A DNA stretch of 64,000 nt from Hazenella coriacea (GTDB lineage Bacteria; Bacillota; Bacilli; Thermoactinomycetales; Thermoactinomycetaceae): NCBI RefSeq assembly GCF_004341825.1, contig NZ_SMAG01000005.1:118720-182719 (forward strand), written 5' to 3'. Within the stretch, counting starts at the first letter, position 1; each line of letters starts with the position of its first letter. This document shows, piece after piece, positions 16,533 through 25,067 of this stretch. The notes beneath the pieces are model-generated. The model was not told where the DNA came from. It worked only from the letters and a program-made list of their open reading frames with translations, and made no database searches. Both the position numbers and the translations under genes were made by a program.

Positions 16533-17618
16533 ATGTCTGGAACTATCGTCTCTCGTAGATTATCTGAAAATATTAATCGGATTGTCGCTCAGTTTCCTGA
16601 AGATGTGCAGGAATTTTTCCTTGAAATGATCAGCGCTGATCGTTCTCCGCAAACGATTGCTAATTACGCTTATGACTTTTCATTGTTTTTCGAGTTTCTG
16701 GAAAGTAAAAACAAAACTCTTGAGCAAGTCAACCCATTAATCCTCAAGCGTTTTTTTCGACACATTGAAAACGGATATGAACGAACAGTTCATGTAAAAG
16801 TGAAACAAGTAAATCCGACCACAGGTGACACGACTGAAAAATGGATCAAACGAACACACTTTAGAGAGAACTCACGAAGTGGGAAGCAACGGAAACGTGC
16901 TTCGCTACGATCTCTCTTTCGTTTTCTAGTAAAAAACCATGTGTTGGATCGGGACCCCATGGAAGAATACGATGATGCCTCTTTAAAGAGTCGATCACGG
17001 CAAAAAGTACCCGTATTTTTGACGAACGATGAAGCTTTACGCTTAATTCAAGCTGTGGAAACCTTTCATGCTAAAGTAACTCGGACAAAAAGTAGCTGGA
17101 TTCCCCTTCGCGACTTGGCCATTTTGCTTCTCTTTTTGAATACAGGGATGCGTGTATCTGAGTTGATTAACTTAAACACCAATAGCATTCAGTCTGACGG
17201 GAACCTTTATCGTGTCATTATCATTGGTAAAGGCGGTAAAGAACGAATGCTAAAATTAAATAAAAAATCCACAGAAGCTTTGGTTGGTTATATACAAGCC
17301 CGCCCCAAAGTGAGAGTCAAAAAAGAACATCAAGACGCTTTATTTCTTAATAAAAACTATAGTCGTATCAGTCGAAAAGCAATTGCAGAACTTCTTAAAA
17401 AATATGTGCATGAAGCTCAACTGCCACCCAAATCATCTACGATCTCTCCACATAAGTTACGTCATACATTAGCCACTTTACTATTATCAAATGGAGAAAA
17501 CTTACGGGTGGTGCAAGAAATCTTAGGACACTCTAGTATTCAAACTACACAGATTTATACTCATGTAATTAATACAGAAAAAGATGAAGCATTAGATCGT
17601 CTCGATCAAATGTTTTGA
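16533..17618 (+). CDS. xerS: Tyrosine recombinase, XerS-like
   Basis: A 361-residue tyrosine recombinase. The N-terminal SAM-like core-binding domain (about 25-165) contains the basic insertion typical of XerS proteins. The catalytic domain shows Arg in NTGMRVSE, Lys in GKGGKERM, HKLRH, GHSS and the nucleophile Tyr in TQIYTH near residue 345. XerS acts alone at dif-type sites to resolve chromosome dimers in several Firmicutes. A phage or element integrase is less likely because no attachment site, excisionase or cargo surrounds it. It is monocistronic between two terminators. Confidence 0.85.
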   Translation: MSGTIVSRRLSENINRIVAQFPEDVQEFFLEMISADRSPQTIANYAYDFSLFFEFLESKNKTLEQVNPLILKRFFRHIENGYERTVHVKVKQVNPTTGDTTEKWIKRTHFRENSRSGKQRKRASLRSLFRFLVKNHVLDRDPMEEYDDASLKSRSRQKVPVFLTNDEALRLIQAVETFHAKVTRTKSSWIPLRDLAILLLFLNTGMRVSELINLNTNSIQSDGNLYRVIIIGKGGKERMLKLNKKSTEALVGYIQARPKVRVKKEHQDALFLNKNYSRISRKAIAELLKKYVHEAQLPPKSSTISPHKLRHTLATLLLSNGENLRVVQEILGHSSIQTTQIYTHVINTEKDEALDRLDQMF

Positions 17619-17632
17619 TACTTCTATAATTT

Positions 17633-17673
17633 AAAAAGGGAAGCGCTCATTTGATATGAGCGCTTCCCTTTTT
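17633..17673 (+). terminator. Terminator after xerS
   Basis: AAAAAGGGAAGCGCTCAT pairs perfectly with ATGAGCGCTTCCCTTTTT over an 18 bp stem with a 5 nt loop. Confidence 0.92.
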
Positions 17674-17687
17674 CGAGCACAAAAGAA

Positions 17688-17718
17688 TTGACCTAGCAAA
17701 AAAACATTGTAATATAAT
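17688..17718 (+). promoter_or_regulatory. Promoter of the helD-rph operon
   Basis: TTGACC at 17688-17693 and TATAAT at 17713-17718 with a 19 bp spacer, 35 bp before the helD start codon. The spacer is longer than optimal, which could reflect activator or alternative control. Confidence 0.5.
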
Positions 17719-17752
17719 GCAAATTATGTCACTTAAAACAGGAGGTACAAAA

Positions 17753-19867
17753 ATGAATGATTCGTGGGAAAAAGAAAGGGAATATCTAGAGAAAGTAGTA
17801 TCATATATTGAACATCGAAGCCGTGAACTAGCAGAAATCCCACGATACTATGGAAAAGATATCGTAGAACAAATTCTTGATGATCAACGTCAAGAGCGAT
17901 TGGCTAGATTACGACTCTCTTCACCAGAGCCCTATTTTGGAAGACTAGATTTCCAAGAAGAATCAGCGGAGTCTAGCGTCCCTCTTTATATCGGAAAAGT
18001 GGGAATCCAAGATGAAGATGCAGATCAACTAATTGTTGTAGACTGGCGTGCGCCTGTAGCTAGTATGTTTTATTCTTTCTCTGGACATGGTGACTTCGCT
18101 TCATATGAATCACCAGACGGTGAAATATCCGGAACCGTTTATTTGAAACGAAACATAGCCATTCGAAATCAGCAGATTCAACGGATTGTTAACAGTTTTG
18201 TACGTGGAACTGATCACTTAGGCGTGACGGATGAGTTCCTACTTTATCGCTTGGGTGAAAACAAAGACAATCGTTTGCGCGACATTGTTTCCACGATTCA
18301 GCATGAACAAGATCGAATTATTCGTGCTCATAAAGATCAAGCACTCCTCATCCAAGGGGTTCCTGGAAGTGGAAAAACAACAGTAGCTCTTCATCGCTTG
18401 GCCTATCTACTCTATCAATATCAAGATAAATTAAAAGCAGAAAAAATCGTTATCTTTGCTCCCAATCAAATGTTTTTAGATTATATTTCCGATGTATTAC
18501 CTGAGTTAGGAGTAGGTGGTGTACAGCAGACTACATTTGCTAGTTGGGCTCTTGATCTTTTACAAGAGAAAGTTCAGATTCAAGATTCTAATCAAAGGCA
18601 AGTGACTTGGTTTGAAAGAGATCAGCAGACTCCCCAAGAAGATATCTCTATCTCAAAAATGAAAGGTTCCCTCTCCTTTTTGGTCTTTTTACAACAGGCC
18701 TTTGATCAATATGAGAAAAACTTTATACCCAAAAAAGATTTTGTGCCATGGGACGGAATCGTATTAACAGCAAAAGAAATCCGATATTGGTTTGAAGTAG
18801 AATACAAGCATGATCCCTTTCTCAAAAGAGTTGAACGGATCACAGCCCGAATCAAACGATGGATTGAGATTGAGCATTCGTCCTACCGACAGATGGACCC
18901 AAAAGGGACATGGAAAAAGAAAGCGAACCAACGTTTACGAGCTTATATGAAAACATGGCCACTCTTCACCACACATCAACTATATATCCATCTGTGTTCA
19001 ACTTCTCCCCAGAGTTCACTTGATCAGCCCTTATATTCAATGATTCAACAATCAATGAAACAGAAGCAGCTTCATTACGAAGACATAGCTCCTCTTCTCT
19101 ATCTACATCTACGATTACATGGAGTGAAAAATAGTGAGCGTTTTGATCATGTAGTGATCGATGAAGCACAGGATGTATCACCTTTTCAAATCGCTATATT
19201 AAAAGAATATTGTCCTAGCCAATCATTTACTATTCTTGGGGACTTAATGCAGAATATCTTCTCCTATCAAGGGATCGAACATTGGAACGATTTCTCGATC
19301 ATTTTTGATCAAGACCAATGGGACTATATCCAGCTACACCAAAGCTACCGTTCAACCATGGAAATTATCAACTTTTCCAATGAAATCATCAAATCCTATC
19401 TAGGAGAACTCACTCCCGCACAGCCTGTTTTCCGAAGTGGAGAACTGATTCGATTGATTCAACAAGAAAACTCTTTAGATCAAACCCTACTCTCCTCTAT
19501 TCAATATGTTCAACAACAAGGTTCACATACTATTGCCATTATTACTAGAACTGAACAGAAGGCTACTGAAATACACCGATCACTTCAAGCTTTAGGTCTT
19601 TCCATTCACTTGATTACACCTGAACAAAAAGAATATCGTGGTGGGATTTCCGTTATCCCGATCTATCTAACCAAAGGAATGGAATTTGATGCCGTTTTAC
19701 TCATCGATATAGATGAAACAAATTATCCTGAACAACCACTTTTAGCCAAACTATTATATGTAGGTTGTACTCGAGCCCTTCATCAACTGTTTATTTTTTA
19801 TAAAGGAAAACTTTCTCCACTCCTTAGTAAAATTCCTAAATCATTATATGTTACGACTTTGCCATAA
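17753..19867 (+). CDS. helD: RNA polymerase recycling ATPase HelD (UvrD-like SF1)
   Basis: A 704-residue SF1 motor. An N-terminal coiled-coil/arm region (EREYLEKVVSYIEHRSREL onward) is followed by Walker A GVPGSGKTT near residues 203-211, Walker B VVIDEAQD and the C-terminal motif LTKGMEFDAVLLID. The N-terminal arm architecture is that of HelD, which enters RNA polymerase channels and releases stalled or inhibited polymerase, rather than a DNA-repair helicase. I chose ATG 17753 because AGGAGG sits 7 bp upstream; a start at 17717 falls inside the -10. The rifampicin phosphotransferase gene follows after 31 bp, suggesting joint protection of RNA polymerase. Confidence 0.87.
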   Translation: MNDSWEKEREYLEKVVSYIEHRSRELAEIPRYYGKDIVEQILDDQRQERLARLRLSSPEPYFGRLDFQEESAESSVPLYIGKVGIQDEDADQLIVVDWRAPVASMFYSFSGHGDFASYESPDGEISGTVYLKRNIAIRNQQIQRIVNSFVRGTDHLGVTDEFLLYRLGENKDNRLRDIVSTIQHEQDRIIRAHKDQALLIQGVPGSGKTTVALHRLAYLLYQYQDKLKAEKIVIFAPNQMFLDYISDVLPELGVGGVQQTTFASWALDLLQEKVQIQDSNQRQVTWFERDQQTPQEDISISKMKGSLSFLVFLQQAFDQYEKNFIPKKDFVPWDGIVLTAKEIRYWFEVEYKHDPFLKRVERITARIKRWIEIEHSSYRQMDPKGTWKKKANQRLRAYMKTWPLFTTHQLYIHLCSTSPQSSLDQPLYSMIQQSMKQKQLHYEDIAPLLYLHLRLHGVKNSERFDHVVIDEAQDVSPFQIAILKEYCPSQSFTILGDLMQNIFSYQGIEHWNDFSIIFDQDQWDYIQLHQSYRSTMEIINFSNEIIKSYLGELTPAQPVFRSGELIRLIQQENSLDQTLLSSIQYVQQQGSHTIAIITRTEQKATEIHRSLQALGLSIHLITPEQKEYRGGISVIPIYLTKGMEFDAVLLIDIDETNYPEQPLLAKLLYVGCTRALHQLFIFYKGKLSPLLSKIPKSLYVTTLP

Positions 19868-19898
19868 CTTAGAATTTATGGTAGGAGGCGATCCATGT

Positions 19899-22523
19899 AT
19901 GAGTGCATATGTGCTTCGGTTTCAGGAGATCGATAAAACTCAATTCATGTCAGTAGGAGGTAAAGGAGCAAACTTAGCTGAACTGTCAAAGATTGATGGT
20001 TTACAAGTGCCAGAAGGCTTTTGTGTTACTACTGAGGCTTATAAAAAAATAATTGGGGAAGACAGCGAGTTTAACCATCTATTGAATCAACTATCACTAC
20101 TAAGAGTGGATGACAGAGAAAAGATTAGTGAAATGTGCCAAAAGATTCGTAGGGTGATCGAAAAAGCGGAGATCACGCTTGATATCGAAGAAAATGTCAA
20201 TCAATATCTCCTACAACATGGAGAAAGCCATGCCTATGCTGTACGATCTAGTGCTACTGCCGAGGATTTGCCTCTTGCTTCCTTTGCTGGTCAGCAGGAT
20301 ACGTTTTTGAACATTATCGGAAAAGAGTCAATTCTACAGCATATTAAGAAGTGTTGGGCTTCACTATTTAACGATCGGGCAGTGATCTACCGCATACAAA
20401 ATGGATTTGACCATCGCAAGGTTTACCTCTCAGTTGTAATCCAGCGCATGATCTTTCCACAGGCTTCAGGTGTTTTATTTACTGCTGATCCTGTTACTTC
20501 TAATCGAAAAGTACTGTCGATTGATGCTAGCTTTGGACTGGGGGAAGCACTCGTCTCTGGTTTGGTAAATCCAGACAACTATAAAGTCCGAGAGGGAAAC
20601 ATTCTTGAGAAGACGATTTCCACTAAAAAATTAGCCATCTATGCCTTAAAAGAAGGCGGCACAAAAAAACAGGAAATTAACCCTACTCACCAAAATCAAC
20701 AGACACTGACCGATGAACAAATTTTGCAACTTGAATACATGGGTAGACAAATCGAGTCCTATTTTAACTACCCACAAGATATTGAATGGTGCCTTTTCGA
20801 AAACACCTTCTATATCATTCAAAGTCGCCCCATCACCACCCTATATCCGATTCCAGATACGAATGATAGACAAAACCGAGTCTATTTGTCGTTAGGTCAT
20901 TCACAAATGATGACTGATTCCATCAAACCATTGGGAATGTCTTTTTTTCAATTTTTATCTGATGAATTTACAATGGGTAAAGCTGGTGGAAGGTTGTTTG
21001 TAGATCTAACACACGATTTAGCCTCACCCCTAGGTCGAAAATTTCTTCTTAGTTCATTGGGTAAGAATGACCCTCAGATTCATCATAGGATCTCAAGTTT
21101 AATCAAGCGAAAGCAGTTTATAAAATCACTACCACGTGGTAAGAGAATCTATACTTTAGGTGGAAGCGGTTTATCATGGAGGCTTTTTGTTCAAGCGATT
21201 CAAATATACAGAAAAAATGACAGAACCATTATTCCGCAACTGATAGCACACAACCAAGTATCCATCGAAAATCTGCAACAAAGTATTGCAAACGTGTCTG
21301 GAGACGATCTTTTTACATTCATTTTAGAAGACTACAAACAACTAAGAGAAAACTTGCGTAATCCACAGAGTATAGGTGCTATTATGGTTGCTGTATTTGC
21401 AGCCAATTGGATTAATAAAAAAATGGAAAAGTGGCTAGGAGAAAAGAATGCAGCAGATACACTTTCGCAATCAGTATCTAACAATGTTACATCTGAAATG
21501 GGCCTAGCCCTTTTAGATGTCGCAGATGTCGTTCGGCAATATCCAGCAGTGATAGATTATTTTCCACATGCTAAGGATCATTCTTTTTTTGAAGACTTGT
21601 CCAAACTAGAGGGTGGCGATGCTGTATGTGCTTCTCTTCAAGCATATCTTGAAAAATACGGTATGCGTTGTCCTGGAGAGATCGATATTACTAGAACCCG
21701 TTGGAACGAACAACCAACCGCACTCCTCCCGATCATCCTCAGTAACATTAAAAATTTCGAACCAAATGCAAGCAGGATCAAATTTGAGCAAGGGAAACTA
21801 GAAGCAGAGCAAAAAGAGCGTGATCTTTTAAATCGCTTAAAGCAATTACCTAATGGTAGTCGTAAAGCGAAAAAGACAAAGAAGATGATCAGTCTTTTAC
21901 GTAATTTTATCGGCTATCGGGAATATCCGAAGTATGCCTTCATTCATCGATTCTTCATTTATAAACAGGCCATTATGAAAGAGGCAGCTATACTTGTAGA
22001 AAAGGGAGTGATCCAACATAAAGAGGATATCTTTTATCTAACTTTTGAGGAACTACAGGAAGTTGTTCGTACAAACCAGTTAGATTTCAAGCTCATCATC
22101 CAGAGAAAAGAAGACTACAAGCTCTATGAAAAGTTGACACCACCTCAAGTCATGACCTCTGAAGGCGAGGTTATATTTAACGAATACAATACGGACAATA
22201 TTCCTCAGGGGGCTCTGGTAGGTGTACCTGTTTCATCTGGAATCATCGAGGGTCGAGCACGAGTCGTTTTAAGAATGGAAAATGCTAACATAGAGGATGG
22301 AGATATTCTAGTAACTACATTCACTGATCCTAGCTGGACGCCACTGTTTGTATCGATCAAAGGTTTGGTGACGGAAGTAGGTGGACCGATGACTCACGGT
22401 TCTGTTATTGCACGTGAATACGGTCTTCCAGCGGTTGTAGGTGTAGAAAATGCCACGAAGCAGATTAAAGACGGCCAGCAAATTCGAGTAAACGGAATAG
22501 AAGGCTATATAGAAATACTGTGA
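19899..22523 (+). CDS. rph: Rifampicin phosphotransferase / PEP-synthase-like enzyme
   Basis: An 874-residue three-domain dikinase. The N-terminal ATP-grasp domain has GGKGANLAELSK and RSSATAEDLPLASFAGQQDT. A large variable middle domain spans about 340-760. The C-terminal swivelling His domain has GGPMTHGSVIAREYG with the phospho-His near 832. Domain order and length fit rifampicin phosphotransferase (Rph), which phosphorylates rifamycins using ATP; a PEP synthase would have its His domain in the middle. ATG 19899 was chosen for its AGGAGG and its alignment with the second copy at 39046. It is cotranscribed with helD. Confidence 0.82.
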   Translation: MSAYVLRFQEIDKTQFMSVGGKGANLAELSKIDGLQVPEGFCVTTEAYKKIIGEDSEFNHLLNQLSLLRVDDREKISEMCQKIRRVIEKAEITLDIEENVNQYLLQHGESHAYAVRSSATAEDLPLASFAGQQDTFLNIIGKESILQHIKKCWASLFNDRAVIYRIQNGFDHRKVYLSVVIQRMIFPQASGVLFTADPVTSNRKVLSIDASFGLGEALVSGLVNPDNYKVREGNILEKTISTKKLAIYALKEGGTKKQEINPTHQNQQTLTDEQILQLEYMGRQIESYFNYPQDIEWCLFENTFYIIQSRPITTLYPIPDTNDRQNRVYLSLGHSQMMTDSIKPLGMSFFQFLSDEFTMGKAGGRLFVDLTHDLASPLGRKFLLSSLGKNDPQIHHRISSLIKRKQFIKSLPRGKRIYTLGGSGLSWRLFVQAIQIYRKNDRTIIPQLIAHNQVSIENLQQSIANVSGDDLFTFILEDYKQLRENLRNPQSIGAIMVAVFAANWINKKMEKWLGEKNAADTLSQSVSNNVTSEMGLALLDVADVVRQYPAVIDYFPHAKDHSFFEDLSKLEGGDAVCASLQAYLEKYGMRCPGEIDITRTRWNEQPTALLPIILSNIKNFEPNASRIKFEQGKLEAEQKERDLLNRLKQLPNGSRKAKKTKKMISLLRNFIGYREYPKYAFIHRFFIYKQAIMKEAAILVEKGVIQHKEDIFYLTFEELQEVVRTNQLDFKLIIQRKEDYKLYEKLTPPQVMTSEGEVIFNEYNTDNIPQGALVGVPVSSGIIEGRARVVLRMENANIEDGDILVTTFTDPSWTPLFVSIKGLVTEVGGPMTHGSVIAREYGLPAVVGVENATKQIKDGQQIRVNGIEGYIEIL

Positions 22524-22588
22524 CTTTTGTAATCTTGTCATGTGAGACTACATTCTTGACTGAGATCGTTGTTAAATAACTTTATATT

Positions 22589-22629
22589 AAAAAAGGTATC
22601 TGTCTTCATCAAAGACAGATACCTTTTTT
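22589..22629 (+). terminator. Terminator after rph
   Basis: AAAAAAGGTATCTGTCTT pairs with AAGACAGATACCTTTTTT, an 18 bp stem with a 5 nt loop. Confidence 0.92.
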
Positions 22630-22896
22630 AATTAATTGAACCTATCTTTTATTGAAACATATGCTTAAACCAAGAATGATCAATCTTAATCGGACCATTT
22701 TAGGCGTAATTTTCTATTTTAACAGTATCCTTACATTCGTCTACACATATACAGACTTTTACCATCCCGCTTGTGTTGTCTTATATGGAATTATAAAAAT
22801 CTGGTCAGACTTTTTTAATGAGAAATCATAGAAAATTCTTTATTTATAACATTTAATATCACAAAACTATATGAATATAAAATTAAGTATATATAA
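22630..22896. other. Intergenic region without a supported gene
   Basis: AT-rich stretch between the rph terminator and the TetR operator. No credible ORF, RNA or repeat seen. Confidence 0.5.
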
Positions 22897-22920
22897 TATA
22901 TAGATAATGTTATCTATATA
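22897..22920. promoter_or_regulatory. Perfect palindrome, probable TetR operator
   Basis: TATATAGATAA-TG-TTATCTATATA is a perfect 11-2-11 inverted repeat 29 bp before the TetR-family start codon. Size and position fit an autoregulatory TetR operator. Confidence 0.7.
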
Positions 22921-22948
22921 CAGCAAAACGAAATCAGGGGGGAATCCT

Positions 22949-23539
22949 ATGAAGTATAAAACAGGAGAAGACACTAAAGAAAAAATTATCAATGTTGCTT
23001 TTTTTATGATTGCTAAACATGGATATGAAGCTACTAGTATTAATCGAATCATGAATGAAATTGGAAGAACCAAAGGGACTTTTTATGCGCATTTTAAAAG
23101 TAAAGAGGAACTTTTTTTCGAGATTATGAATCGTAGAATGGCGTTTCACCTGAAAGAAGCAAAACAAAAATTAGAAGATCAAGTGAGTAACAAAACTTTT
23201 CATATCCGTACATTTATTCAGGATCTGATTCGATTAGCTCTCGATGAGCCTAAAAATCGTAAAGAATGGCAAGCGATTTACTTAGAACTACTCACCTATG
23301 TTCATCGAAATGAACGAATCAAATGGCAGATCCAAAGCTCCTTTGAGAAGTGGAGAAAGCTATTAATTTTAGCGATTGATCAAGCCAAAGAACTAGGACA
23401 AATCAAACCTGAGGTAGATTCAAATATTTTTGCCACCTCTATATTGGCCTTGTTTGATGGATATGGGAATCAACAACATGTGAATCCGACTATGAATACT
23501 TATGAACAAATCAAGATATTCGACTGGTTTTTAACATAA
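22949..23539 (+). CDS. TetR/AcrR-family transcriptional regulator
   Basis: A 196-residue TetR regulator. The N-terminal helix-turn-helix spans about residues 12-58, with FFMIAKHGYEATSINRIM, GRTKGTFYAHFKSKEELF as the signature. The all-helical C-terminal ligand domain is divergent, ending YEQIKIFDWFLT. ATG 22949 follows AGGGGGG at good spacing. The perfect palindrome just upstream is its likely operator. No co-oriented efflux or metabolic target is adjacent, since lexA follows with its own promoter, so the regulon is unknown. Confidence 0.88.
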   Translation: MKYKTGEDTKEKIINVAFFMIAKHGYEATSINRIMNEIGRTKGTFYAHFKSKEELFFEIMNRRMAFHLKEAKQKLEDQVSNKTFHIRTFIQDLIRLALDEPKNRKEWQAIYLELLTYVHRNERIKWQIQSSFEKWRKLLILAIDQAKELGQIKPEVDSNIFATSILALFDGYGNQQHVNPTMNTYEQIKIFDWFLT

Positions 23540-23552
23540 AAAGAAAATAATA

Positions 23553-23592
23553 AGAACTCATGTTTGTGCTTTTACTGACAATCCTGTATACT
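23553..23592 (+). promoter_or_regulatory. lexA promoter with SOS (LexA) box
   Basis: AGAACTCATGTTTG at 23553-23566 fits the Bacillota LexA box CGAACRNRYGTTYG with few mismatches. It overlaps the -35 TTGTGC (23564-23569), which is 17 bp from the -10 TATACT (23587-23592). This implies autorepression of lexA. Confidence 0.7.
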
Positions 23593-23641
23593 GAAAATAT
23601 ACATACCTCGGAGTAGATATCTATATAGGGGGATGAGAGAT

Positions 23642-24265
23642 TTGAGTAAATTATCACCTCGTCAACAGTCTATTTTAGAATACATACAAAAAGAAGTGAA
23701 AGAAAAAGGTTATCCTCCTTCCGTTCGTGAAATTGGTGAAGCTGTCGGATTAGCTTCAAGCTCTACTGTGCATGGGCACTTAGCTCGCTTGGAGAAAAAG
23801 GGATATCTTCGCCGAAATCCAACGAAACCACGAGCCATTGAGCTGTTAAAGCGTGACGAATTGCCTACTAAGCAGAGTGAGGAGACCCTTTTGGTTCCTC
23901 TTGTAGGAAAAGTAACTGCTGGAGAACCTATTACAGCGATTGAAAACATCGAAGATCATTACCCTTTGCCTCGTCGACTCGTGGGCGATGATCAAACAGT
24001 ATTTCTCCTTTCTGTCCAAGGGGATAGTATGATTAATGCTGGAATCTTAGACGGAGATTATGTAGTAGTTCGACAACAGCCTTCTGCCGAGAACGGAGAT
24101 ATTGTTGTTGCAATGACCCATGAAGGTGAAGCAACAGTAAAGCGCTTTTTTAAGGAAAGTGATCATATTCGTCTTCAACCTGAGAATGATCGATTAGAGC
24201 CGATCTTACTGCCCGATGTTAGAATCCTCGGGAGAGTCGTCAGCTTAATTCGTACAGTTATGTAA
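23642..24265 (+). CDS. lexA: LexA repressor
   Basis: A 207-residue SOS repressor-protease. The N-terminal winged helix starts [15 protein letters not shown] and includes [15 protein letters not shown]. The self-cleavage site is Ala-Gly in VTAGEP near residue 90. The catalytic Ser is in GDSM and the Lys in EATVKRF. I prefer the TTG at 23642: the GGGGG Shine-Dalgarno abuts the ATG at 23633 with no spacing but is 9 nt from the TTG, and the resulting MSKLSPRQ matches the usual LexA start. It represses DNA-repair genes and, via the upstream box, itself. Confidence 0.95.
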   Translation: MSKLSPRQQSILEYIQKEVKEKGYPPSVREIGEAVGLASSSTVHGHLARLEKKGYLRRNPTKPRAIELLKRDELPTKQSEETLLVPLVGKVTAGEPITAIENIEDHYPLPRRLVGDDQTVFLLSVQGDSMINAGILDGDYVVVRQQPSAENGDIVVAMTHEGEATVKRFFKESDHIRLQPENDRLEPILLPDVRILGRVVSLIRTVM

Positions 24266-24360
24266 CAGAGTGTGGACAAATTCCATACTCTCTTTTATTA
24301 TTAACCCTCAGTTTATAAGGGGAATCTAATCATAATCGTAATGATAAGGAGCTTCCCTCT

Positions 24361-25032
24361 ATGGGCAAAAAGAAAGCACTCGTTATAGGAGCCACTGGAT
24401 TGGTTGGGAAAGAAGTGGTTCAACTATTGCTTGAACACCCTGATTATGAAACCGTTTGTGTGTTAGCTCGACGATCACTCAACATCAAACATGAGAAATT
24501 AGACTTACATCTGATTCAATTTGAGCATCTAAGAGCATATCAGGATCTTTTTCAAGTAGATGAGGTATTTTGCTGCTTAGGAACGACCATCAAGAAAGCA
24601 AAAACGAAAGCTGATTTTCGCCGTGTGGACTATTTCTATCCTTTAACTGCAGGGCAATTAGCTAAGGAGCAAGGTGTAAAGAGTTTTTTGATTATTACTG
24701 CCATGGGATCAAATCCTCGTTCCCCTTTTTTCTATAATCAAGTAAAGGGAGATGTAGAAGAATCCCTCAAACAACTTCAATTTCCTATCTTACATATCTT
24801 ACGCCCTTCATTACTACTTGGAAAACGCCCTCATGATTTTCGCTTTAAGGAACAAGTGGCTGCCCTTCTCATCCGAATTACTGGCTTTTTATTTGTAGGT
24901 CCTTTACAAAAATTTAAAGCGATCGAAGGAAAAAAAGTTGCCACAGCAATGGTTCAGTTGGCACAATCCCAAAAGTTAGGCGTTTTTATCCATTCTTCTC
25001 ATGAATTAAGACAAAAAGAACCTCCTGCTTAA
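24361..25032 (+). CDS. NAD(P)-binding oxidoreductase (atypical SDR, HTATIP2-like)
   Basis: A 223-residue Rossmann protein. The N-terminal dinucleotide motif is GATGLVGKEV near residues 10-19. CCLGTTIKKAKTKADFRRVDY and the ITAMGSNPRSPFFYNQVKGDVE region are typical of the NAD(P)H-binding HTATIP2/TIP30-like family, in which Tyr and Lys (YNQVK) form the catalytic pair. The substrate is unknown. RBS AAGGAG precedes ATG 24361. Its 3' end forms part of the terminator shared with aspB. Confidence 0.82.
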   Translation: MGKKKALVIGATGLVGKEVVQLLLEHPDYETVCVLARRSLNIKHEKLDLHLIQFEHLRAYQDLFQVDEVFCCLGTTIKKAKTKADFRRVDYFYPLTAGQLAKEQGVKSFLIITAMGSNPRSPFFYNQVKGDVEESLKQLQFPILHILRPSLLLGKRPHDFRFKEQVAALLIRITGFLFVGPLQKFKAIEGKKVATAMVQLAQSQKLGVFIHSSHELRQKEPPA

Positions 25033-25056
25033 ATAAGAAGTTAGGAGGTTCTTTTT
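25013..25056. terminator. Bidirectional terminator
   Basis: AAAAAGAACCTCCT pairs with AGGAGGTTCTTTTT; the hairpin lies between the convergent oxidoreductase and aspB genes and has T/A tracts on both sides. Confidence 0.85.
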
Positions 25057-25067
25057 GTTAAAGTTGC

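Noticed and set aside
16533..17618. Tyrosine recombinase as the integrase of a mobile element
   Set aside because: No attachment-site repeats, excisionase, tRNA or cargo genes flank it; the protein looks like housekeeping XerS.
19899..22523. Phosphoenolpyruvate synthase as the identity of the rph genes
   Set aside because: The His domain is at the extreme C-terminus rather than in the middle, and the PEP-binding TIM barrel of PEP synthase is absent.
22867..23073. Minus-strand hydrophobic frame across the TetR promoter
   Set aside because: It is antisense to the TetR start and operator and arises from AT-rich sequence.
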